64,000 bases of DNA. Origin: Prochlorococcus sp. AG-402-A04. GTDB taxonomy: Bacteria > Cyanobacteriota > Cyanobacteriia > PCC-6307 > Cyanobiaceae. How positions within the stretch are numbered: the stretch's first letter is position 1; each line of letters opens with the position of its first letter. A program made the translations under genes and the position numbers. The notes beneath the pieces are model-generated. The model was not told where the DNA came from. It searched no databases and was given only the letters and a program-made list of their open reading frames with translations. Positions 51,229-59,894 of this stretch are shown here, piece after piece. The stretch spans positions 58,331 through 122,330 of the forward strand of contig QCHG01000002.1 of NCBI GenBank assembly GCA_003278045.1, given 5' to 3'.

Positions 51229-52581
51229 ATGTCTAGCAAATTATCTACTTTTATTTGTCAGAATTGCGGATCTGAAACTTCTCAATACTTTGGTAGATGC
51301 CTAAATTGCAACTCATGGAATTCTATTGTTGAAGAAATAAAAACTAGGAGATCTAAATATCAAGAAATAAAAAATAATAAAAAATCTATACCGTTTAACG
51401 AGATTTCATCAAAAAAAATATCGAGATTTACAAGTGGTTTTAGAGAATTTGATCGAGTGCTTGGAGGTGGAATAGTACCTGGATCTGTTGTTTTACTTGG
51501 AGGAGAACCAGGGATAGGTAAAAGCACAATAGTTCTTCAATCAGCAGGAAAAATATCTCTTAATGAGAAAGTTTTATATATTACCGCAGAAGAATCTTTA
51601 GAACAAGTAAAAATTAGATGGGAAAGATTAAATCAAAACAGTATTGATTTACAAATTTTTGCAGAAACCAATTTGTCTCTAATTATTGAAGAGATCAAAC
51701 GTGTAAATCCAAGATTAGCAATTATTGATAGCATTCAAGCCATCCATAATCATGAAATGCAAAGTTCTCCAGGATCGGTTTCTCAAGTTAGAGAATGTTC
51801 ATCTGAATTGCAAAATCTTGCCAAAGACAATAATATTGCTCTTCTAATAATTGGTCATGTAACCAAAGATGGTGCTTTAGCTGGCCCTAAAACTCTAGAG
51901 CATTTAGTTGATACAGTAATAAATTTTGAAGGAGATAATATTTCCTCACATAGATTACTAAGAAGTATAAAAAATCGATTTGGATCTACCTTCGAGATTG
52001 GAATTTTTGAAATGCTTGAAGAGGGTTTACAAGAAATAAAAAACCCAAGTTCAATTTTTACAAATAAAGAAAACATTTCAGGTGTAACAACTACGATTAC
52101 AAATGAAGGCACTCGACCATTAGCAGTTGATATACAAGCACTGGTAAATAAAACTTTCTACAGTAACCCAAGACGTACAACAACTGGAATAAGCATAAAT
52201 AGATTGCATCAAATTCTAGCTGTTCTTGAAAAACACGTAGGGATAAAATTATCTGAATTTGATTGTTATATAGCTACTGGTGGGGGTTTTGAGATTAATG
52301 ATCCATCATCTGACTTAGGTGTAGCAATATCAATTTTATCAAGCCTGAAAAATATTCCTCCTTTGGCAAGTAGCTCATTTATTGGGGAATTGGGTTTGAG
52401 CGGTCAGGTTAGAAAATCGAATAACCTTCGGACAAAAATCGATGAAGCTGTAAGACTAGGGATCAAAAATATCGTAGTGCCAAAACTAGAAGAGGAACTA
52501 AATAAAAATTTTCAAAATTTAATAAATATCAAAGAGATATCCAATATTAAAGAAGCAGTTGATTATTCTTTATCAAAATAA
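51229..52581 (+). CDS. radA: DNA repair protein RadA
   Basis: A 450-residue RecA-like protein. A zinc finger uses Cys10, Cys13, Cys24 and Cys27, Walker A is GGEPGIGKSTIVLQ (near residue 91), the KNRFGSTFEIGIFEM block is the RadA-specific motif, and a LonC-like C-terminal domain follows. It is a DnaB-type helicase that promotes branch migration in recombination repair. It is divergent from rpaB and converges on ycf3 with a 5-base gap. Confidence 0.95.
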   Translation: MSSKLSTFICQNCGSETSQYFGRCLNCNSWNSIVEEIKTRRSKYQEIKNNKKSIPFNEISSKKISRFTSGFREFDRVLGGGIVPGSVVLLGGEPGIGKSTIVLQSAGKISLNEKVLYITAEESLEQVKIRWERLNQNSIDLQIFAETNLSLIIEEIKRVNPRLAIIDSIQAIHNHEMQSSPGSVSQVRECSSELQNLAKDNNIALLIIGHVTKDGALAGPKTLEHLVDTVINFEGDNISSHRLLRSIKNRFGSTFEIGIFEMLEEGLQEIKNPSSIFTNKENISGVTTTITNEGTRPLAVDIQALVNKTFYSNPRRTTTGISINRLHQILAVLEKHVGIKLSEFDCYIATGGGFEINDPSSDLGVAISILSSLKNIPPLASSSFIGELGLSGQVRKSNNLRTKIDEAVRLGIKNIVVPKLEEELNKNFQNLINIKEISNIKEAVDYSLSK

Positions 52582-52586
52582 AAAAA

Positions 52587-53108
52587 TCAAAGGTACATAT
52601 CAATTGAGCTTCTGCCTGAGTTTTTCAACCAATTCTCGATATCTAGATACCCACCTGGGTACAGTCTCACTGCTTTAGACCAGACTTCAGCAGCTTTATC
52701 AAACCAAATATCTCTCTGATCTAAATCACCATTTTGCTCAGCATATCTTCCCCTTTTTTCATAAATTAAACCTATATTTTTCAAGCATGATGGCTGTTTG
52801 GGATTTTCTACTAATGCTTTTTCATAAGTTTCAATAGACAAATCCTCTTCACCGTTACTCATATAAATGATTGCCATATTTTTTAAAGTCTCACCTCTAT
52901 CAATTTTATTTTCTTCAAGCAGTAAGCTTTCTTTGTAATACTCTAATGCTTCAGAATAATCCCCATTATTTTGTGCAGCTAAGCCATCTCTATAATAGAT
53001 ATATGCCTTTTTTTCTTTCTCAGCGATAGGCATTATTTTTACAATAGATTCAGCAATTACAGTAAAAGCTTTATCAATAAAATTGTCTCTGTTTTGGTTA
53101 CTAGGCAC
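52587..53108 (-). CDS. ycf3: Photosystem I assembly protein Ycf3
   Basis: A 173-residue TPR protein matching Ycf3 end to end. It has [18 protein letters not shown] near residue 10, three TPR units ([50 protein letters not shown]) and the C-terminal [16 protein letters not shown]. It is a chaperone for photosystem I assembly at the thylakoid. The long divergent gap to the copper ATPase (121 bases) holds both promoters. Confidence 0.95.
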   Translation of the reverse strand: MPSNQNRDNFIDKAFTVIAESIVKIMPIAEKEKKAYIYYRDGLAAQNNGDYSEALEYYKESLLLEENKIDRGETLKNMAIIYMSNGEEDLSIETYEKALVENPKQPSCLKNIGLIYEKRGRYAEQNGDLDQRDIWFDKAAEVWSKAVRLYPGGYLDIENWLKNSGRSSIDMYL

Positions 53109-53229
53109 TGCTCAAAATTTGATAAAATTAATATAGTAATTTAAAAAATAACTATTTAAAAAGTCTATTACATTTATTATTATAGTTAAATATAAAGTCA
53201 AGCATTTATTTGCTTCTATCGTAAAAAAT

Positions 53230-55524
53230 ATGGAGAGCATTCAATTAAGCGTTACAGGAATGAAGTGCGGAGGATGTGTTAGTACTGTTGAAAAAATATT
53301 AAAAAATTCTGATGGTATTAAAAATGTTTCTGTTAACTTGCTTACTGAAAGTGCTTATTTTGAAATTACCCAAAAACATATAGAAATAGAATCAGTTCTC
53401 GAAAATCTAAAAGAGAATGGTTTCCCATCAAAGATTTACGTAAATGATTTTTCAAAAAAAATAAATAAAACAGAATTAGAAAAAAAAAAGAAGTGGAATA
53501 ATCAATGGAAAAAACTAACTTTTGCCCTATTACTTTTATTATTTTCAGGATTAGGTCATCTGGCAGAAGGGAGATATATAAATCTTCCAATATTAGGTAA
53601 TATATTTTTTCACGCTTCATTAGCAACGTTAGCTCTATTATTTCCTGGCAGAGGAATAATTATTAATGGATTTAAATCATTTATTAAGAACCATCCCGAT
53701 ATGGATTCTTTAGTAGCTCTTGGAGTAATTAGCGCATATACAACAAGTCTTCTATCCTTAATATTTCCTAGTACTGGTTTTCCTTGTTTTTTTAATGAGC
53801 CAGTTATGCTGTTAGGTTTCATACTTATTGGGCGTTACCTAGAAGAAAGAGCAAGATATCAAACTAGTTCATCCATTGGAGAATTATTAGATCTTCAACC
53901 TGAAATGGCAAATATCTACACAGAAGACAATCAAATAAAGTCAATAAGAGTGAACGCTTTAAGACCTGATCAAGAGATTCAAGTTTTAGCAGGAGACAGA
54001 GTACCTGCTGACTGCATTGTTGCTCGAGGTAATTCATATATAGATGTTTCACATATTACTGGAGAATCCAAACCTATAGAAGTAAAAGAAGGCGAAAATC
54101 TATCTAGTGGGTCTTTAAATCTTAATTCAACTCTTAGACTTAAAGTACAAAGGGTCGGAGGGGATTCTTCTCTTGCAAAACTAGTAAATCTTATTGAGTC
54201 TGTAAACGCTAGAAAACCTCGCATTCAAAGCATTGCTGATAAAATTGCAGGTAAATTTACTTACTTTGTACTTATTTTTGCTACTTTCACCTTCTTCTTT
54301 TGGTGGAAGGGGGCAAAAAACATATGGCCTGATTTATTAAGTGATAATCATGAATTAATCACTCACTCAAGCCATACACTTCATAGTTCGCTTGGTAGTA
54401 ATGCTGAAAATTTCCTGAGTTTAGCAATTCAATTGTCAATTGCGGTTTTAGTGATAGCTTGTCCTTGTGCATTAGGTTTAGCCACCCCAACTGTAATAAC
54501 TGTCGCATCAGGTAAAGCAGCAAAAAAAGGGGTTTTATTTAAAGGTGGTGACAAAATAGAGATAGCTTCAAAAATTAATCACATTATTTTTGACAAGACA
54601 GGTACTTTAACTCAAGGTAAGCCTTTCATTGTTGATTACAAAAGTAATGATGATCATACATTTTTATTAAAAATAGCTGCCAGTTTAGAAAAGGAAAGCA
54701 GACATCCAATCGCAGATGCCTTAATTCAAGAGGCAAAAAAGCAAAAATTAAGTTTATTTCCAATAAAAAAAATTTTTACTCATTCAGGGCAAGGTATTTC
54801 TGGAGAACTTGAGTCAATTGATGGACTTATTAATATTGGAAATATTGAATGGCTACTAAGCAAAGGAATAATTATTGATAGTGATGCAAAAAAAGTCATT
54901 GAAAATGAAGAAACAAAAACGAACACTATCATTGGAGTAAGTATCAAAGATAAGTTATTAGGCTTTATTTTGCTCGGAGATTTACTCAGAGATGATTCAA
55001 TTAAAACAGTTCAAAAGTTGAGAGAAAAAAAATTTCAAATTAACATTTTAAGTGGCGATAGGAAACAAACAGTTTTAGCTTTAGCAAAAAAAATTGGTTG
55101 CAAAGAAACAGAAGTAAAATGGGATCTTCTTCCTGAAATGAAGCTAAAGACTATAGAAAATTTAAAAGTTAATAATAAAGTGGCTATGATTGGTGATGGT
55201 ATTAATGATGTCCCAGCCTTGGCCTCCTCAGACTTAGGTATTGCGGTAGGATCAGGAACGCAAATAGCCAAGGCAAATGCAGATGTAGTATTAATGGGAG
55301 ATCAACTAAATGGATTACCCTACGCCTTAAATCTTGCAAAAAAAACTATAAGAAAAATAAAGCAAAATCTTGCATGGGCTTTTGGTTACAACTTACTAGC
55401 TATACCTTTAGCCGCCGGGATTTTATTCCCTAAATACAGTATCCTTCTTACTCCCTCAATAGCAGCATTATTAATGGCTATTAGCTCTATTACAGTTGTA
55501 ATTAATGCTTTATCTTTGGATTAA
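53230..55524 (+). CDS. Copper-translocating P1B-type ATPase
   Basis: A 764-residue heavy-metal ATPase. The N-terminal metal-binding domain has GMKCGGC (Cys13, Cys16). Eight membrane segments include the Cu-type CPC motif IACPCALGLATPT (near residue 411), with the phosphorylation site DKTGTLTQG (near residue 455), the HP motif ESRHPIA and GDGINDVPALASSDLGIA. Cyanobacterial CtaA and PacS deliver copper to plastocyanin and cytochrome oxidase; which one this is cannot be decided. tmk starts at the base after its stop. Confidence 0.92.
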   Translation: MESIQLSVTGMKCGGCVSTVEKILKNSDGIKNVSVNLLTESAYFEITQKHIEIESVLENLKENGFPSKIYVNDFSKKINKTELEKKKKWNNQWKKLTFALLLLLFSGLGHLAEGRYINLPILGNIFFHASLATLALLFPGRGIIINGFKSFIKNHPDMDSLVALGVISAYTTSLLSLIFPSTGFPCFFNEPVMLLGFILIGRYLEERARYQTSSSIGELLDLQPEMANIYTEDNQIKSIRVNALRPDQEIQVLAGDRVPADCIVARGNSYIDVSHITGESKPIEVKEGENLSSGSLNLNSTLRLKVQRVGGDSSLAKLVNLIESVNARKPRIQSIADKIAGKFTYFVLIFATFTFFFWWKGAKNIWPDLLSDNHELITHSSHTLHSSLGSNAENFLSLAIQLSIAVLVIACPCALGLATPTVITVASGKAAKKGVLFKGGDKIEIASKINHIIFDKTGTLTQGKPFIVDYKSNDDHTFLLKIAASLEKESRHPIADALIQEAKKQKLSLFPIKKIFTHSGQGISGELESIDGLINIGNIEWLLSKGIIIDSDAKKVIENEETKTNTIIGVSIKDKLLGFILLGDLLRDDSIKTVQKLREKKFQINILSGDRKQTVLALAKKIGCKETEVKWDLLPEMKLKTIENLKVNNKVAMIGDGINDVPALASSDLGIAVGSGTQIAKANADVVLMGDQLNGLPYALNLAKKTIRKIKQNLAWAFGYNLLAIPLAAGILFPKYSILLTPSIAALLMAISSITVVINALSLD

Positions 55525-56163
55525 ATGAAAGGAAAATTTATCGTTATTGAGGGTATTGATGGATGTGGTAAAACTACCCAAATAGATGAACTATCTAAAT
55601 GGCTTCCTAATAGTGGTCTAATAAAGAAAGGGTCTAAATTAATCACAACTAGAGAGCCTGGAGGCAGTCTTTTAGGAAAAAAGCTTAGAGGACTGATCCT
55701 TGATAATAATGAAAATAACAAGCCTTCATCTCTTGCAGAATTATTGCTTTATTCAGCGGATAGAGCTGAACACGTTTCCAAAATTATTTCACCTGCGTTA
55801 AAGAACAATGATTGGGTAATAAGTGATAGATTTTCCGATTCCACACTGGCTTATCAAGGTTATGGAAGAAATATAAATTTAGAAATAATTAAAAATATTG
55901 AATCTATTGTTTGTCAAGGAGCATCTCCAGATCTAACTTTCTTCTTAGAAATTTCTCCAGAAGAAAGCATATTCCGAAGAAAAAATGAAATTCCAGACAG
56001 AATAGAATCAGAAGGTATTAGATTTTTAGAAAAAGTAAATGAAGGCTTCAAACTAATTGCCAAACAAAAAAACTGGAAAGTAATTTCTGCTTCACAAAAT
56101 ATTAAAACTATTTCTAATCAAATTAAAGAGACTTTACTAAACAATTTTTCTAATACCAAATGA
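55525..56163 (+). CDS. tmk: Thymidylate kinase
   Basis: A 212-residue P-loop kinase. It has [19 protein letters not shown] at residues 4-22, the DR motif region [30 protein letters not shown] near residue 95 and a lid region [18 protein letters not shown]. It phosphorylates dTMP. Its stop overlaps the holB ATG (ATGA) and it follows the copper ATPase without gap. Confidence 0.95.
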   Translation: MKGKFIVIEGIDGCGKTTQIDELSKWLPNSGLIKKGSKLITTREPGGSLLGKKLRGLILDNNENNKPSSLAELLLYSADRAEHVSKIISPALKNNDWVISDRFSDSTLAYQGYGRNINLEIIKNIESIVCQGASPDLTFFLEISPEESIFRRKNEIPDRIESEGIRFLEKVNEGFKLIAKQKNWKVISASQNIKTISNQIKETLLNNFSNTK

Positions 56164-57122
56164 TTGAGGTAAAAAAAAATAATTTTTTCTTGAATGAAGA
56201 AGTCAATACCTTTCTTAAGAGCATAATTAAAAACAAATCATTGGCTAATGGTTATATATTTTATGGTTCTGAAGGGTTAGGCAAAAAGCAAACTGCTCTT
56301 CAATTTATAAAAGAGATTTTCAAACAGTATTCACCAAGCGAAAATATTGAAGAGAGAATTACAAATAATAACCATCCTGATTTTTTAATAATTAAACCTG
56401 ATTCTCTTTTGGAAACAAAAAGTTCAGAAAGTTTCGATCTTGAAAAAACAATAAAAAGTGGATCTGAGATTATTAAAATTGCTCAAATACGTAATATCAA
56501 AACTTTTCTTAGTCAAAAATCAATAAACTCAGAAAAAAAAATTGTTTTAATTATTGATGCACACCTCTTAAACGAAGCAGCTTCAAATTGCCTTTTAAAA
56601 ACCTTAGAAGAACCTAGTAACGGCATTTTTATTTTACTAACATCTAAATTAAACCTTCTCTTAGATACAATTATTTCAAGATGTCAAATTGTCAGATTTC
56701 GATCTTTTTCTAGTAAACAAATAAAGTCAATTTTAAAAGAATATTTAGATACTTCTAAATTAAAGATAAATACAAAATTAAAATTTGAAGATTTAATAAA
56801 CTCTGCAAATGGATCTCCAAATCAATTATTGAAAAATATTGAAATTTGGAATAATTTATCAGATGAAATCATAAGCAAATTGGAGTCTCCAATCAAAAAT
56901 AGTCTGGAAATATTAGAAATATCTAAATCAATATCTGAAAATTTAGAAATTTATCAACAGATTTACCTAGTAAATTTAATTCAAACAATTTGGTGGCGAA
57001 AAACAAAAAATATCGGTTTAGTTAAAAAACTTGAAGATTTAAAATACCTCTTAAGAAAAAACATTCAACCAAGATTGGCATGGGAAATAGCTTTTTTAAA
57101 AATTTCACTGGAAGATATATGA
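56160..57122 (+). CDS. holB: DNA polymerase III delta-prime subunit
   Basis: A 320-residue clamp-loader ATPase homologue. The N-terminal [24 protein letters not shown] is a P-loop-like region with LGK. The SRC motif in [11 protein letters not shown] and the [17 protein letters not shown] strand match HolB/DnaX-like delta prime. The zinc-module Cys residues are not evident, as in other cyanobacterial delta-prime proteins. The tmk-holB pairing is widely conserved. It converges on rpaA with a 2-base gap. Confidence 0.9.
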   Translation: MIEVKKNNFFLNEEVNTFLKSIIKNKSLANGYIFYGSEGLGKKQTALQFIKEIFKQYSPSENIEERITNNNHPDFLIIKPDSLLETKSSESFDLEKTIKSGSEIIKIAQIRNIKTFLSQKSINSEKKIVLIIDAHLLNEAASNCLLKTLEEPSNGIFILLTSKLNLLLDTIISRCQIVRFRSFSSKQIKSILKEYLDTSKLKINTKLKFEDLINSANGSPNQLLKNIEIWNNLSDEIISKLESPIKNSLEILEISKSISENLEIYQQIYLVNLIQTIWWRKTKNIGLVKKLEDLKYLLRKNIQPRLAWEIAFLKISLEDI

Positions 57123-57124
57123 GA

Positions 57125-57907
57125 TTAATCTACTGCAGAATTTATTAAGTCAGGATTTCTTGCTTGAATAAACTCTTGCCTAGCAGTTTCCACTTGAGAG
57201 CCAATAGGTAACTCAAGACAATATCCAGCACCGTATACAGTTTTTATATAAATAGGTTTGCGGGGATCGGGTTCAAGTTTAGTGCGTAAGTGTCTGATGT
57301 GAACTCTAATTGTCTCAATATCATCATCGGGTTCATATCCCCATACTTCTTTAAGAATTAATGCTGGCGATACGGTTTGACCATGTCTCTGCAAAAGACA
57401 ATGAAGAAGTTCAAATTCAAGGTGAGTTAACCTAACAGGAGATTCAAACCATATAGCTTCAAATCTTTCCGGAACAAGAGTTAAAGGGCCATAATTTAAT
57501 ATTTCTTGCTGGTTACTAGAATTTAATTGTGCTCTGTTGGTTCTTCTTAATAAAGCTTTTATGCGTACATATAATTCTTCTAAATCAAATGGTTTTGTAA
57601 TGTAATCATCTGCTCCAGAATTAAACCCAGTAACTTTATCTTTAAGGCCGCCTAACGCAGTTATCATCAAAATTGGTATATTTGACGTTCTTTCATCTCT
57701 TCTTAGTCGCTGGCATAAAGTTAAACCATCAACACTTGGAAGCATTAAATCCAAAAGTATTAAATCTGGTGAATATTGAAGAGCTAATGCTTGTCCTTTA
57801 ATTCCATCTTCAGCTTTTTGGACATCAAAACCAGAATGTTCTAAATGCCTAGCAACCAAATCACGCATATCACGATCATCTTCAATTAAAAGGATTGAAA
57901 TTTTCAT
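57125..57907 (-). CDS. rpaA: OmpR-family response regulator RpaA
   Basis: A 260-residue regulator. The receiver has LIEDDRD, phospho-acceptor Asp53 in [11 protein letters not shown] and Lys in [13 protein letters not shown]. The effector domain ([37 protein letters not shown], then [15 protein letters not shown]) matches RpaA. In cyanobacteria RpaA is phosphorylated by SasA and drives circadian output. Its upstream region (57908-58306) is a long AT-rich gap with two inverted repeats. Confidence 0.92.
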   Translation of the reverse strand: MKISILLIEDDRDMRDLVARHLEHSGFDVQKAEDGIKGQALALQYSPDLILLDLMLPSVDGLTLCQRLRRDERTSNIPILMITALGGLKDKVTGFNSGADDYITKPFDLEELYVRIKALLRRTNRAQLNSSNQQEILNYGPLTLVPERFEAIWFESPVRLTHLEFELLHCLLQRHGQTVSPALILKEVWGYEPDDDIETIRVHIRHLRTKLEPDPRKPIYIKTVYGAGYCLELPIGSQVETARQEFIQARNPDLINSAVD

Positions 57908-58306
57908 ATTTATGAACTATTAAATTAAAATTAAGTTTTAGTACATTGATTCTCTCAAGAATTTATACATATTGCTGAATTAGTGTAAACAATTTTATCA
58001 ATTAGATTTATCAAATAACTTAGTAATAGAAGGGGATTAGACAGAAATTGTAACTTTTTAAAAAGTTGAAATTTTAGAATTTCTTTCGATTCTATTTACT
58101 TTTTCTTAATATTCAAAGAATTATTGGAAACAAATTATAGTTCAAATTTAAAGAATATCTAATTCAGATTGCCATTAATATAAAGTATTTAAAATTAAAT
58201 TAGATAGAGTTTTTCATTTTTCAAATAGGAATTAACTAAGTTTAAAGTTTTTAAGCTCACCAAAATGTTTAAACTAATAATTTTGTCTATATTAAAAAAA
58301 ATTTAA
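57908..58306. other. Gene-poor AT-rich gap upstream of rpaA
   Basis: About 400 bases with no convincing ORF or tRNA. It must contain the rpaA promoter (minus strand). It also holds a perfect 16-bp palindrome and an adjacent stem-loop (58052-58083). I see no other recognisable feature. Confidence 0.6.
58052..58083. other. Two back-to-back inverted repeats upstream of rpaA
   Basis: A perfect 16-bp palindrome AACTTTTTAAAAAGTT (58052-58067) is followed directly by GAAATT-TTAG-AATTTC (58068-58083). They lie about 150-170 bases upstream of rpaA. They could be a regulator site or a transcript-end structure, and the sequence alone does not decide. Confidence 0.5.
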
Positions 58307-58312
58307 GTGTCT

Positions 58313-58672
58313 ATGAAAAAGAAGTCTATTATTTATTCTGATTTATCAAAAAAACAACTAGAAAATCTTAAAGAACTCTACATTCAAAAAAAAGTTGAAT
58401 CAATGACTCATCAAGAACTTAAACAATATGTACTGGAAATTATTTCTCATCAGATAAACGATACTATTGGCAAAGAAGAGGAAATGGAGGCATGGAGAGA
58501 AATGTCAGATTTTTTTGGAGAACAATTTGAAATAGTTACTTTAGAAATACAAACAAAATACATTGACGATAAAAACGCTATTGAAACAGAAATAGATTCT
58601 CAGAAGCAAAGAATAGAATTACTTGAAAGAAATAATTTGGATCAAGAGAAAAAGGATATGTGGGATGACTAG
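58313..58672 (+). CDS. Coiled-coil hypothetical protein, DUF7326-like
   Basis: About 119 residues from ATG 58313; a GTG at 58307 adds two. It is rich in Lys and Glu and predicted almost entirely helical. SDLSKKQLENLKELYIQKKVESMTHQELKQYV is followed by EEMEAWREMSDFFGEQF and a coiled-coil tail (IDSQKQRIELLERNNLDQEKKDMWDD). The pattern resembles small helical proteins shared by Prochlorococcus and cyanophages (DUF7326, recalled and tentative). It stands alone beside the tRNA-Asn island, just outside the tRNA remnant. Confidence 0.65.
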   Translation: MKKKSIIYSDLSKKQLENLKELYIQKKVESMTHQELKQYVLEIISHQINDTIGKEEEMEAWREMSDFFGEQFEIVTLEIQTKYIDDKNAIETEIDSQKQRIELLERNNLDQEKKDMWDD

Positions 58673-58965
58673 AATTTTCTGAATGGTGTAGTAATTCAAA
58701 CGTAACAAACAAAAATATGCCTTAATTTAAAAAATGAAAATCAATCAAAGAGCTATTTTTTTTTTTTTAATTTTTTGAAGAACTTAATAAATATTCTAAT
58801 AACTGTACTAAAAAAATCATTTTTTTACTTTAAATCTATGATACCAACATAATATTTTGATTATTTATAATGTTCTATATACTGTTCTTAATACTATATC
58901 AAATATGTTTGATTATATCTTCGGCTAACCACTATTTGACAAAAAAGAAGTCAAATAAATAAAAA
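58673..58965. other. AT-rich gap with poly-T runs
   Basis: This non-coding-looking stretch includes long T-runs near 58755 and 58820, which could end transcription of the upstream helical-protein gene. Its only ORF worth noting is the 30-codon one at 58870. I see nothing else. Confidence 0.5.
58870..58962 (+). CDS. Candidate 30-residue membrane peptide
   Basis: An ATG-to-TAA ORF: one hydrophobic helix (MFYILFLILYQICLIISS) followed by a short basic tail (ANHYLTKKKSNK). This positive-tail layout is typical of real single-pass micropeptides, but there is no clear ribosome site and AT-rich DNA yields such ORFs by chance. It ends 3 bases before the remnant terminator hairpin. Confidence 0.3.
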   Translation: MFYILFLILYQICLIISSANHYLTKKKSNK

Positions 58966-58984
58966 AGTCACCTTTAGGGTGACT
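58961..58984 (-). terminator. Second copy of the tRNA-Asn terminator (remnant side)
   Basis: AGTCACC (58966-58972) and GGTGACT (58978-58984) form a 7-bp stem. On the minus strand it is followed by a T-tract (the A-run from 58961). The same stem sequence occurs in the terminator of the intact tRNA-Asn at 59939-59957. Confidence 0.75.
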
Positions 58985-59005
58985 TTGGATAGCTTTGTAA
59001 TTTAT

Positions 59006-59018
59006 AAACTCCCCGGGC
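59006..59018 (-). repeat. Duplicated tRNA-Asn 3' end (putative attachment-site scar)
   Basis: AAACTCCCCGGGC here is identical to 59981-59993, which covers the acceptor-stem 3' strand, the discriminator base and three flanking bases of the intact tRNA-Asn. Beyond base 59018 the sequence diverges completely from the tRNA. The terminator next to it is also duplicated. This is the arrangement left by integration at a tRNA 3' end. Confidence 0.75.
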
Positions 59019-59056
59019 TGTCGAGCATTAAACAAAATATGTCTTATTATGACACG

Positions 59057-59072
59057 ATATGTCATGACATAT
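59057..59072. repeat. Perfect 16-bp palindrome near the left end of the element
   Basis: ATATGTCATGACATAT is self-complementary. A further half-site ATATGTC lies at 59037-59043, with TGACA at 59050-59054, giving a second looser inverted pair. It could be a recombinase core, a directionality-factor site or a repressor operator. Confidence 0.6.
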
Positions 59073-59092
59073 ATGAAAGAAATAAGAAAATG

Positions 59093-59112
59093 GACGAATA
59101 TTTTGACGAATA
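59093..59112 (+). repeat. GACGAATA direct repeats, left cluster
   Basis: Exact copies occur at 59093-59100 and 59105-59112, in the same orientation as the right-end cluster. The second copy lies just beyond the stop of the minus-strand ORF. Confidence 0.7.
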
Positions 59113-59114
59113 AA

Positions 59115-59432
59115 TTAGTTTGTTATTTTTTGAATTTTTTCTAAATTCCATTTATCAAATATTAATTTCATTTCTCTTTCGTAATATCTTACTTTCTTTG
59201 AGAAAGGTAGTTGTTGAACAATTATCCCAAAGGGAAATTTAAAAAAAGAAGAAACATAAACAATATAAAACTCGATAAATGAAGGTTTTGGTGGGAGAGG
59301 TAAATTTTTTACATATGCCCAATCAATGCATGGTTTTAGTTGCTTATCACTAGCGATAATATTTTTTTTACATCTCCACCAAGAAAATAGATAAATGCAA
59401 ATAAAAATAGGTAGAGGAAGAAGTCGCAACAT
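59115..59432 (-). CDS. Hypothetical protein with N-terminal membrane helix
   Basis: A 105-residue ORF. A hydrophobic start (MLRLLPLPIFICIYLFSWW) suggests a membrane anchor, followed by CKKNIIASDKQLKPCIDW, a Pro-rich LPLPPKPS and an aromatic second hydrophobic stretch (FIEFYIVYVSSFFKFPFG). The end is charged and helical. No family is recognised. It lies inside the tRNA-bounded element as one of its two larger ORFs. Composition is protein-like, but conservation cannot be checked here. Confidence 0.55.
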   Translation of the reverse strand: MLRLLPLPIFICIYLFSWWRCKKNIIASDKQLKPCIDWAYVKNLPLPPKPSFIEFYIVYVSSFFKFPFGIIVQQLPFSKKVRYYEREMKLIFDKWNLEKIQKITN

Positions 59433-59488
59433 TAAATATCAAGGATTATTTTCTTTTCATTAATTCTATAAATGATAGTTTATTTTTT

Positions 59489-59646
59489 ATGGAAATTCTT
59501 GATGATACCTCAAAGCACTTCTACTCGGGTAATAATACTCTATGAATTTCAAGTTAATAGGAGGACAATGTAGATATAGATCTAGGAGGTCTTATGAAAC
59601 TATTCAATCAATTCAATGTCCTTCCAAGATACCTAACTGCATTTAA
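59489..59646 (+). other. Tiny overlapping ORFs in the leader of the 60-residue gene
   Basis: An 18-codon ORF (59489-59545) ends in TGA overlapping the ATG of a 34-codon ORF (59542-59646), which itself overlaps the start of the 60-residue gene in another frame. An AGGAGG (59559-59564) stands before an ATG-TAG pair at 59568. These may be decayed coding sequence or a translational leader. None is convincing as a gene on its own. Confidence 0.35.
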
Positions 59647-59776
59647 TTATGCAGGGTTAAACTTGAATGAGACTCCACAAGAACTAGAAAAATGTAATCG
59701 TGAGTTTCAAAACTTTTGGGATAAGGAATGTAGAAAACATCCGACTAATCAGAATTGTTTAATTTATTGCGACTGA
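59594..59776 (+). CDS. 60-residue protein with CP12-like C-terminal motif
   Basis: The start is supported by a full AGGAGG at 59584-59589, four bases upstream, unusually strong for this genome. The protein begins MKLFNQFNVLPRYL, has an acidic helix (NETPQELEKCNREF) and ends FWDKECRKHPTNQNCLIYCD. The spacing Cys-x3-Pro-x4-Cys-x2-Tyr equals that of the C-terminal GAPDH-binding loop of CP12, the Calvin-cycle regulator also carried by some cyanophages. The core AWD-VEEL region of CP12 is not seen, so homology is only a hypothesis. It is the plus-strand cargo gene of the tRNA-bounded element. Confidence 0.65.
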   Translation: MKLFNQFNVLPRYLTAFNYAGLNLNETPQELEKCNREFQNFWDKECRKHPTNQNCLIYCD

Positions 59777-59820
59777 GGATAAAAACGTAAGAAATAGCAG
59801 TAAAAGTGACTAAAAATCTG

Positions 59821-59860
59821 GACGAATATTTTTCCTAAAAGACGAATAAAAAGACGAATA
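59821..59860 (+). repeat. GACGAATA direct repeats, right cluster
   Basis: Exact copies lie at 59821-59828, 59841-59848 and 59853-59860. An inverted near-copy, TATTCGT, follows at 59892-59898. Grouped short repeats at both ends of an element resemble arm-type sites of tyrosine recombinases. Confidence 0.7.
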
Positions 59861-59881
59861 CTGAACAAATAGAATTGCAAT

Positions 59882-59894
59882 ATAATGTCATTAT
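59882..59894. repeat. Inverted repeat ATAATG-T-CATTAT near the right end
   Basis: Six-base perfect arms flank one central T. It contains ATGTCAT, the same 7-mer as in the left-end palindrome at 59057-59072. It lies between the GACGAATA cluster and the tRNA terminator, mirroring the left-end layout. Confidence 0.5.

Noticed and set aside
58738..58785. 15-codon poly-Phe ORF in the gap after the helical protein
   Set aside because: It is created by a T-run and has no sign of selection or a ribosome site.
59093..59860. CRISPR-like array of GACGAATA
   Set aside because: The units are only 8 bp with irregular spacing and no spacers of uniform length, and there are no cas genes.
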